Source of the DNA: Actinomycetes bacterium
GTDB taxonomy: Bacteria; Actinomycetota; Thermoleophilia; BMS3ABIN01
Length of the DNA: 6,974 nt
Direction: 5' to 3'
Assembly: GCA_021790075.1 (NCBI GenBank)
Contig: JAJYIN010000119.1
Span: 1 to 6,974 of the forward strand
In this document: positions 1 through 5,680 of the stretch, in pieces
How positions within the stretch are numbered: position 1 is the first letter of the stretch
Layout: each line of letters opens with the position of its first letter
Notes under the pieces: generated by a model
The model's input: only the letters and a program-made list of their open reading frames with translations
The model's database searches: none
What the model was told of the DNA's origin: nothing
Position numbers and translations under genes: made by a program

Positions 1-1
1 T

Positions 2-1039
2 CTTGACCACACGTTCAGGCGGCTGATCGACGTGGTGCCGTTCGGGTTGCCTGACAGTCCGCCGGCGGCCACCGGCAAGGTGCTCAAAGGGGTGCATCCC
101 GGCATCGCTCCGGATGACAAGGTGCTGCTCTGGGGCGGCGGCATCTACAACTGGCTGGATCCGTTCACTCCTATCCAGGCCATGAAGGCGATTGCTGCCC
201 GGCGCAGCGACGTGAAGCTGTTCTTCCTCGGCGCCCGCCATCCCGACCCGAACGTGCCGGCGATGCGGGCCTACGACGAGGCAGTGGCGCTCAGCAAGGA
301 GTTGGGCCTCCTGGGCAGCAGCGTCTTCTTCAACGACCGCTGGGTTCCGTACCAGGAACGGGTGGATTACCTGCTGGAATCGGATCTGGGGGTGAGCGCC
401 AACATCTCCCATGTCGAGACGCGGTTCTCCTTCCGGACCCGGATCCTTGACTGTATCTGGGCCGGTCTGCCGGTGGCGGCTACCGACGGTGACCCGCTCA
501 GCGATCTGGTGGCGGAACGGGGACTGGGCCTGGTGACTCCTTCCGGCGACGCCGGCGCTTTCGCCCGGGCCATCGAACGGCTGCTGGACGACGGTGAACT
601 GGCCGGAAGCTGCCGTGCAAACCTGGCAGCGGTGGCCGGGGAGTTCAAGTGGTCGCGGGTGGTGGAGGCAATCCGCCAGCGGCTCGCGGACCTGTCTGTT
701 CCGGAAAACAGCCTGGCAACGTCGGAACGCCTGGGAAGCAAGGATCTGTGGCGGATGGTCGCCAGCAAGGAAGCCGACATCGAAAAGTTGTGGGCGATGG
801 TGCTTGAAAAGGACGGCCATATCGAGAACCTGTGGGAAATGGTGCGGGAAAAGGATAGTCTCATCAGGAATTTTCAGAAGATCATCGCCGACAAGGACCG
901 CCAGTTGCAGCGGCTGCTGCCGGAAACCTACGAAAGCGCACCCAGGCGCTGGCGCCTCTCCTGGCGGCGGGCCCGGGAGACGGTGCGGGCCTACCGGAAA
1001 CCGGGGAGGCCCGGGCGCGGCAGGGGCAAGGCAAGATGA
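2..1039 (+). CDS. GT4-type glycosyltransferase with C-terminal coiled-coil repeats, 5' partial
   Basis: The frame is open from base 2, and the reading upstream of the first internal GTG (32) continues sensibly (RRLIDVVPFGLP), so the true start lies before the window. What remains, 345 residues, is the C-terminal nucleotide-sugar-binding lobe of a GT-B enzyme. GGGIYNWLDP begins the lobe, a Rossmann-like stretch (VKLFFLG) follows, and ETRFSFRTRILDCIWAGLPV sits in the place of the GT4 donor-binding E-x7-E region. This is the variant seen in GT4-like enzymes of polysaccharide loci. After the fold ends near base 700 there are four 14-residue coiled-coil repeats and an Arg-rich tail (RRWRLSWRRARE and onward to the stop). 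The stop overlaps the start of the next gene (ATGA), so the two are probably translationally coupled. Role by inference: cytosolic sugar transfer to a lipid-linked glycan, with the coiled coil mediating oligomerisation or docking to partners. The donor sugar is unknown. Confidence 0.85.
   Translation, partial: LDHTFRRLIDVVPFGLPDSPPAATGKVLKGVHPGIAPDDKVLLWGGGIYNWLDPFTPIQAMKAIAARRSDVKLFFLGARHPDPNVPAMRAYDEAVALSKELGLLGSSVFFNDRWVPYQERVDYLLESDLGVSANISHVETRFSFRTRILDCIWAGLPVAATDGDPLSDLVAERGLGLVTPSGDAGAFARAIERLLDDGELAGSCRANLAAVAGEFKWSRVVEAIRQRLADLSVPENSLATSERLGSKDLWRMVASKEADIEKLWAMVLEKDGHIENLWEMVREKDSLIRNFQKIIADKDRQLQRLLPETYESAPRRWRLSWRRARETVRAYRKPGRPGRGRGKAR
746..913 (+). repeat. Four tandem 14-residue coiled-coil repeats in the GT4 C-terminus
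   Basis: The translation of this segment divides into four 42-bp units: LWRMVASKEADIEK, LWAMVLEKDGHIEN, LWEMVREKDSLIRN and FQKIIADKDRQLQR. The shared pattern is (L/F)-(W/Q)-x-(M/I)-(V/I)-x-x-K-(E/D)-x-x-(I/L)-x-x, that is, two heptads per unit with hydrophobic residues at core spacing. The first three units carry a Leu-Trp pair in the same place. The DNA units also resemble each other (for example the tgg-xxx-atg-gtg/gtc core), which suggests internal duplication. A parallel coiled coil is expected. Its function is inferred only. Confidence 0.85.
1022..1039 (+). promoter_or_regulatory. Ribosome binding site and ATGA stop/start overlap of the second GT4
   Basis: AGGGG at 1022-1026 lies 9 nt before the ATG at 1036. 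That ATG overlaps the preceding TGA as ATGA. The Shine-Dalgarno sequence and the overlap agree on this start and point to re-initiation by ribosomes finishing the upstream gene. Confidence 0.65.
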
Positions 1040-2148
1040 AAGTCGGCTTCATTACCGAGCGGATGCTCCGGGGGTTCGGAGTCGACCTGGTTGTGGACCA
1101 GGTGGCCGAGGGTCTGGCGGCCCGGGGTCACCAGGTGACCGTTTATGCCAGCGTCTCGGATTCCACCTTTAAGGCGGAAGGGTACGAGTTGAAGCTGATT
1201 CCCACACCTGCCTCATCCTTCTTCCCCCGGTATGACCTCTCGGCCCAGCGGCACCTGCGGATGCTCAACAACGAGGGCAACGACATCTTCCTGATCCAGA
1301 CCTTCCCATATTTCTCCTGTCTGCCGCGCCTGAAGGCGCCGGCGGTGGCGGTGGAATACGGCGTTTCCTCCACCGAAGGGTTTCCCCTCAAGATCAGGGC
1401 CAACTTCGCCTATGTAAAATTCATGCAGTATCAGATCTACTGCCACTGGGCGCGCCGGGTGGCGGCCATTTCGCGCTTCCTTGTTGAGGGGCTGCCGCGG
1501 CATCTTCAGGCCAGGGCGGAAGTGATCTACCTGGGGGCGGAACACTACCGGCGCATGGCAACCGGCACGACGCCGGTAGAAGCGGCGGCCCTGCGTGAAA
1601 GTCTGGGAGTGGCTGCGGACGAGGTGCTCCTGCTCTACGTGGGACGCCTGGCCGCCGCCGACCAGCCTTACAAAGGCACGGCGGAGCTGGTCGGCCTCTA
1701 CCGCCGGCTGCGGAAGCGGCATGACGGGTTGAGGCTGCTGATGGTGGGCTTTGGCGGTCCCCGGGAAAAGGCTTGGCTGGAAGGTGAAGGGGTGCTGGTG
1801 CTGGAAAACGCGCCCGCGGAGCAGATGCCGGCCATCTTTTCCGCCTGTGACATCTATGTCACGGCCTCCCGGTGGGAAGGCTTCGACCTCCCCCTGGTAG
1901 AAGCGCAGTCTTTTGGCAAACCTGTGGTAGCGCTTGACATCGGCGCCCATCCCGAAGTGGCCGCCCCCGGGCTCTCCGGTTTTCTGGCGCCGAGCGTGGA
2001 GGAGATGGGCAGGTATGTGATGAATCTTGCGGGTGACGAAGCCCTGCGGGCCGGCATGGGACAGGCAGCTCAGGAGTACGCCGGCCGTTTCACCTGGGAG
2101 CGCACGGTGGAAGAATACGAACGTCTGATCAACGAGGTGGTCAATTGA
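1036..2148 (+). CDS. GT4-family glycosyltransferase
   Basis: A complete 370-residue GT-B retaining glycosyltransferase, the usual length for GT4. The N-terminal acceptor lobe opens with MKVGFITERMLRGFGVDLVV and a beta-strand (HQVTVYAS). The inter-lobe region contains VAAISRFLVEGLP and VIYLGAE, the usual GT4 hinge. The donor lobe begins with LLLYVGRL (Arg204) followed by Lys213 in PYKGT, the basic pair that contacts the diphosphate. It ends with the E-x7-E signature, Glu281 to Glu289, in WEGFDLPLVEAQSFGKPVV. All expected catalytic landmarks are present, so the enzyme should be active. It has no membrane span or signal peptide, so it is cytosolic or peripheral at the inner membrane face. It sits between another GT4 and a GT2 with 4-bp overlaps on both sides, consistent with successive sugar additions to one lipid-linked oligosaccharide. 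Donor and acceptor cannot be assigned from sequence. Confidence 0.93.
   Translation: MKVGFITERMLRGFGVDLVVDQVAEGLAARGHQVTVYASVSDSTFKAEGYELKLIPTPASSFFPRYDLSAQRHLRMLNNEGNDIFLIQTFPYFSCLPRLKAPAVAVEYGVSSTEGFPLKIRANFAYVKFMQYQIYCHWARRVAAISRFLVEGLPRHLQARAEVIYLGAEHYRRMATGTTPVEAAALRESLGVAADEVLLLYVGRLAAADQPYKGTAELVGLYRRLRKRHDGLRLLMVGFGGPREKAWLEGEGVLVLENAPAEQMPAIFSACDIYVTASRWEGFDLPLVEAQSFGKPVVALDIGAHPEVAAPGLSGFLAPSVEEMGRYVMNLAGDEALRAGMGQAAQEYAGRFTWERTVEEYERLINEVVN
2134..2147 (+). promoter_or_regulatory. Ribosome binding site that fixes a TTG start for the GT2 gene
   Basis: GAGGTG at 2134-2139 is a 6-base match to the canonical anti-16S complement and is 5 nt from TTG at 2145. That TTG overlaps the TGA of the GT4 gene (TTGA). 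There is no ATG nearby in frame. The next plausible start, GTG at 2274, has no comparable Shine-Dalgarno sequence and would leave the conserved fold with almost no N-terminal margin. Confidence 0.7.
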
Positions 2149-3458
2149 CACCCAGGAACGAAAAAGGGGCCCGCAAGAGCCCCGGGGGCAAGGCCGGCAA
2201 GAAGGAAGCGGCCAAAGCAGCAGCAGCGGCTGCTAAAGAAACGGCGGCGCCGGCTGCGGCTCCCCAGCCTTCCGTGACGGCAATTGTGCTCAATTACAAC
2301 GCCCGGCTCGAAACCATGCTCAAATGCCTGGCTTCCCTGGAGCGGCAATCCTACCGGAACCTGCACCTGCTGTTAGTTGACAACGCTTCCACTATTGACA
2401 TCCTGTCCGAGGTGGCCCGGAAGCATCCAAAGGTGGAACTGCTGCGGCTGGACCGCAACTACGGCTTTTCCGGGGGGATCAACCGGGGTATGGCTCACGC
2501 CGGATCTGATTACGTCTGCCTGCTTAATTTCGATACCATCGTGGAGCCGTCCGCCATTGCCGAGATGGTGGCGGTTGCCGAGGGCGACCATGCGATTGCC
2601 GGAGTGGCTCCCAAGATGATGTTCGCGGACAATCCCCACATCTTTGACAGCGTGGGCACCGCCATGGTCGAGAACGCCGGCGCCTTCAACCAGGCGATCG
2701 GCCAGCCCGACATCGGCCAGTATGACATTCCCGAGCGGGTCTTCGGCGCCTGCTTCGGAGCCGCCCTGTTGAGGAAATCCGAGTTCAAGGCGGAAAACAC
2801 CGGTCCCCTGGACGAGAGCTATTTCATGTATTTCGAGGATGTGGACTGGTGTTTCCGGGCGAATCTGCTGGGGCGCGGGTTCTATACGGCGCCGGCGGCA
2901 GTTGTCTATCACGAACATTCCGCCAGCGTCAAAGACATGGGCTACAATTACAAGTATCGTCTCATCGAGCTCAACCTGCTCCGCACTGTGGTCAAGAATT
3001 TCCAGCGCCGCCAGGCGGTGCGGATCAGCCTCACCCGGTTGCGGACTCATCTGGAAAATGCCCTCAAGGACGGCAACGGCCGCCGGCTGGTGAGCCTGGC
3101 CATCATCACCGCCTTCCTGCTCGACCTGCCCCAGTTGCTGCCCAAACGCTGGGAGGTTCAGCGCCGGCGGCAGGTGAAGGACCGGGACATCCTCAGACAT
3201 TCCTTCAGGGAATTGCCTTATTACGATCCTGCCGGGTATCATCCCTTTTATCAGCTGGAGACCCTGATTGCCGCCTACCGCCGGCTGCATGCCCTCACCG
3301 GCAATGGCAACTCCTTGGCGATCTGGCGGGGACTGGAAGCGCTCGCCTCCAGCAAGCTCAAGTTCGAGCCGGACGTCCTCTCGCAGCGGCTTGCGGAGTT
3401 GCTCGCGGACCAGCCGGAGCATGTGCGCCAGTTCGCGGCGCAGGTGAGGGAGGAATAG
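2145..3458 (+). CDS. GT2-family glycosyltransferase (rhamnosyltransferase-like) with Ala/Lys-rich N-terminal extension
   Basis: A 437-residue inverting GT-A enzyme, somewhat longer than the roughly 300 residues typical of WbbL-like GT2 proteins. Residues 1-42 are a low-complexity Lys/Ala/Pro segment. The catalytic domain starts at VTAIVLNYN (44 on), followed by LLLVDNAST and RNYGFSGGINRG. The metal-binding DxD position is occupied by NFD (Asn128, Asp130). The catalytic-base region is FEDVDWCFR (Glu231, Asp232, Asp234). The conserved post-catalytic helix YRLIELNLLRTVVKNF follows at about 271-287, and residues 315-333 form a hydrophobic stretch (LAIITAFLLDLPQLL) that may associate with the membrane. 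It probably transfers a deoxyhexose or other sugar from a nucleotide donor to a lipid-linked glycan. Rhamnose is only the commonest activity of such relatives. It is last in the three-gene coupled operon. The start is a TTG chosen from its Shine-Dalgarno sequence and overlap. Confidence 0.9.
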   Translation: MTPRNEKGARKSPGGKAGKKEAAKAAAAAAKETAAPAAAPQPSVTAIVLNYNARLETMLKCLASLERQSYRNLHLLLVDNASTIDILSEVARKHPKVELLRLDRNYGFSGGINRGMAHAGSDYVCLLNFDTIVEPSAIAEMVAVAEGDHAIAGVAPKMMFADNPHIFDSVGTAMVENAGAFNQAIGQPDIGQYDIPERVFGACFGAALLRKSEFKAENTGPLDESYFMYFEDVDWCFRANLLGRGFYTAPAAVVYHEHSASVKDMGYNYKYRLIELNLLRTVVKNFQRRQAVRISLTRLRTHLENALKDGNGRRLVSLAIITAFLLDLPQLLPKRWEVQRRRQVKDRDILRHSFRELPYYDPAGYHPFYQLETLIAAYRRLHALTGNGNSLAIWRGLEALASSKLKFEPDVLSQRLAELLADQPEHVRQFAAQVREE

Positions 3459-3506
3459 GCAAGCAGCCTGGGCGGCCAGCCGGAGCCAGGAACCTAATCA
3501 CCTGGG

Positions 3507-5564
3507 TTAACGGCTGCTGAGCGGCGCCAGCCGCTGATAAAGCCACACGTGGCTTTCGGGGAAGGCGGCCAGAGGGGAGAGGCAGGAAAGCTTCTTCTCG
3601 TTTGGTTGATAAGCGAATGCAAAGTTGGTAATACCGAGACGGCCCAGCTCCGGATCGCAGGGATTGATCTCGACCGTGAAGGCGTCCGGCTGCAGCAAGG
3701 TGAAGCGGGCGCCGGCATTGCCCGCAGCCGGTCCGTCGCCACTGGCGTCAACGTTCCCACCCGTCCCCGCCCTGCCCGGTTTCGGCTCCAGGAAAGCGAT
3801 GTTGGCATAACGGTTGTACACTTCCTCGTTTTTCCCCTGCGGGTCCAGGGCGCGGAAGAAGTCCAGGTCCGGAGTGTAACTGACCCCGTCGGCCACGTTG
3901 AGGCCGCCGGCCTTGAGGAATTGTGCCAGGGTGTTGTCGCCATAGGCGAGCCAGCGGGCGCCCGGAGCAGCGTCATTGGCCGCCACGGCAGCTTTAAAGG
4001 CGTCCTTGTCGACGATCGGTCCCAGGCCGCGAGAGAGCGGGTTGACGAACAGGTTGGGCAGGACGGCGGCAATGATGAGCAGTGAAAAAAGCAGCGCCCG
4101 GCCGCGGAGCAGCAGCCAGGCGGCGACCGTTACGCCGGCCACCATCAGGATCAGGTAGCGCAGCTGGAAGAAACCGTTTACGTCTCGCCTGAGTACGGCG
4201 GCGTAAACCAGAAGGGTGAGAAAAACAACGATGGCAACCAGCACCGGGAAGACAGTTCCCAGCCGCCGTCGGCCGGTTTCCGCCAGGAACACCATCGTCA
4301 GGATGATGCTGCCAATGCCTGCCGCCAGCAAAGCCCGCGTCGAGGGCACATAACTCATCAGGGTCAACCGGGCCAGGAGGGACGGGAAGGGCACCAGGAT
4401 CCAAACACAAATCAGCACCACATAAAGGGAGAGCAGCGCCACCAGCGGCGAATTTTTTATCCGGCGGGCTGCATTATAAAGCGCCGCCAGCACCACTACC
4501 GGGAACAGCAGAATGAAGTTGCTGGCCTCGCTGGCGTTTACCCACATGGCAGGGAAGCTGTTCTCGTCCGCGCGGGGGTAGCCGGTAAGGCCGCCGAATA
4601 GCCGCATGACGCCAAAACCGCCGCCGGTCGAGATGCGGTCACCGGGATAGGCAGTACTGGTGATGGCCACGATGGTGTCATGGGCATCCCGGTAAAAGAA
4701 GAACAAGGCCGCCAGGATCACCACGGCCGCCGCCCCCAGCAGCAGCGCACGTTCGCCCAGGCGACCGCCAATCTCACGGTAGCGGCCGCCGGAAACCAGG
4801 AATCCCGCCAGGAGGAACACAAACAGATAGACCAGCGGCACCTGGTAGGCAGGGTAGAAGAAGAGGATGAAATCAAGAGTGCTGACTACCAGAACCAGCC
4901 AGGCAGTCAACCTAACCCACCGGCGATGTGACAGCAGCAGGTAGCAAAGGGCCACAAAGGCGAGGAAGAAAGCGGCCAGCATCTCCGGCAGGGTCGTCGA
5001 GAACCACCACTGGATGAAACTTGAGAGAAACAGCCAGGCGCTACCGGCCAGCGACAACCAGAAGCGGCTGCGCGTCAGCAACATCAGCAGGAGAAAAAAG
5101 CTGCCGAAGAGCGCGAATACCTTGAAGTTCCAGTAAAAGGAAAAGCCGTGCCCGATGTCGAGCAGGAAATAGCCCCAGTTCTGCGGCCGCGCCAGGGTTG
5201 AGAAATGCTCCACCGGCAGGCTCTGCAGGAGTGGGTCGGAATGGGCGCCTACGTTCCCGTTGCGGAGGGGGAAGCCCAGCTGGCCCTGGGACATGATCCA
5301 GGGGGTGATTGTCAGCCATTCGTCGCTCCGGATCGCGCGGGACTGGCCCAGTAGGAGGCCGTCCTTTTCCTGTCCCGCCTGGGGAACGACCCGGTTCCAG
5401 CGCGGCAGCGACGAGCCGTTAAGCTGCAGCGCCACTGCCACCAGAAAGGCCAGCAACAGCACTACCCCCAGCAGGAGAGTCTGGTAATCGACCCGTACGA
5501 GGCTGTCTTCGCTGAGCCGGGCGCCGGCCCGGTTCAGTCCCGTTTTCATCTTGGAGATGTTCAT
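3507..5564 (-). CDS. Polytopic membrane protein, YfhO/DUF7657-like putative GT-C glycosyltransferase
   Basis: A complete 685-residue membrane protein. Hydrophobic segments lie near residues 29-49, 147-164, 167-186, 193-212, 217-236, 241-258, 273-290, 349-365, 373-393, 409-428, 437-457, 468-486 and 489-507, giving about 13 spans. A soluble, probably extracytoplasmic domain follows (about 510-685). The first large loop carries SRAIRSDEWLTITPWIMSQ, with Asp81 and Glu82. An acidic motif in this loop is the hallmark of GT-C enzymes that use polyprenyl-phosphate sugars. I recall the RSDEW-type motif and the tail motif YNRYANIAF from large membrane proteins annotated YfhO or DUF7657, but cannot confirm this without a search. 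Inferred role: adding a sugar to a surface polymer outside the membrane. The gene is convergent with the GT operon (48-bp gap) and divergent from the next GT-C gene. The first ATG has only a weak GGGA upstream. Met6 is an alternative start. Confidence 0.85.
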   Translation of the reverse strand: MNISKMKTGLNRAGARLSEDSLVRVDYQTLLLGVVLLLAFLVAVALQLNGSSLPRWNRVVPQAGQEKDGLLLGQSRAIRSDEWLTITPWIMSQGQLGFPLRNGNVGAHSDPLLQSLPVEHFSTLARPQNWGYFLLDIGHGFSFYWNFKVFALFGSFFLLLMLLTRSRFWLSLAGSAWLFLSSFIQWWFSTTLPEMLAAFFLAFVALCYLLLSHRRWVRLTAWLVLVVSTLDFILFFYPAYQVPLVYLFVFLLAGFLVSGGRYREIGGRLGERALLLGAAAVVILAALFFFYRDAHDTIVAITSTAYPGDRISTGGGFGVMRLFGGLTGYPRADENSFPAMWVNASEASNFILLFPVVVLAALYNAARRIKNSPLVALLSLYVVLICVWILVPFPSLLARLTLMSYVPSTRALLAAGIGSIILTMVFLAETGRRRLGTVFPVLVAIVVFLTLLVYAAVLRRDVNGFFQLRYLILMVAGVTVAAWLLLRGRALLFSLLIIAAVLPNLFVNPLSRGLGPIVDKDAFKAAVAANDAAPGARWLAYGDNTLAQFLKAGGLNVADGVSYTPDLDFFRALDPQGKNEEVYNRYANIAFLEPKPGRAGTGGNVDASGDGPAAGNAGARFTLLQPDAFTVEINPCDPELGRLGITNFAFAYQPNEKKLSCLSPLAAFPESHVWLYQRLAPLSSR

Positions 5565-5604
5565 GCCGTCCCAGAATCTACTGCAATCGGGCGCAGAAAG
5601 CGAG

Positions 5605-5614
5605 AACAGCTGTT
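5605..5614. promoter_or_regulatory. Perfect 10-bp palindrome, possible operator
   Basis: AACAGCTGTT is fully self-complementary and lies in the 116-bp divergent gap. It touches the first base of the proposed -35 box of the rightward promoter and is 41-50 nt upstream of the leftward ATG. With one flanking base each side it reads GAACAGCTGTTT, which fits the GAAC-N4-GTTY core of Gram-positive LexA/DinR boxes but not the full 14-base consensus. A 10-bp palindrome arises by chance about once per kilobase, so this is suggestive only. Confidence 0.3.
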
Positions 5615-5643
5615 TTACAAGCCTGCCGGGCAGCCGGTAGAAT
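5614..5643 (+). promoter_or_regulatory. Sigma70-type promoter for the rightward GT-C gene
   Basis: TTTACA (5614-5619) and TAGAAT (5638-5643) each match five of six consensus bases and are separated by 18 nt. Transcription would start near 5650, leaving a leader of about 30 nt before the TTG at 5681. The spacer contains a small inverted repeat, CTGCC-G-GGCAG (5623-5633). No convincing -35/-10 pair was found for the leftward gene in the same gap. Confidence 0.5.
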
Positions 5644-5680
5644 GTAACCCGATTTTGCTCAGTCTCTCACTTAACTTTCG

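Noticed and set aside
367..864. Long open frames on the minus strand opposite the GT genes (367-864, 1213-2151, 2373-3422)
   Set aside because: These are open because of high GC in the coding strand. Their translations are rich in His/Arg/Pro/Gln without recognisable domains, while the plus strand encodes conserved glycosyltransferase motifs.
2166..2183. GGGGC-N8-GCCCC hairpin just after the TTG start, as a translation control element
   Set aside because: Only 5 bp, within GC-rich codons of a low-complexity segment, with a competing pairing to the following G-run. There is no support for a regulatory role.
2217..2234. GCN-rich tract in the GT2 5' end as a phase-variable microsatellite
   Set aside because: The units are mixed (gca, gcg, gct) rather than a pure repeat, and triplet changes would not shift the frame.
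1698..3290. Shared 14-base string ctaccgccggctgc in the GT4 (about 1699) and GT2 (about 3277) genes as a dispersed repeat
   Set aside because: Both copies encode a Tyr-Arg-Arg-Leu segment with the same preferred codons. No further similarity flanks them.
3441..3504. CAGGTGA ... TCACCTG 7-bp inverted repeat spanning the convergent junction
   Set aside because: The arms are 50 nt apart, one is within the GT2 coding end, and there is no U-run. A chance match is likely.
3520..3535. Inverted repeat AGCGGC-gcca-GCCGCT near the convergent gene ends as a transcription terminator
   Set aside because: The 6-bp stem is perfect but lies inside the 3' end of the minus-strand gene, and no T-tract follows on either strand. 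It is equally explained by GC-rich coding sequence.
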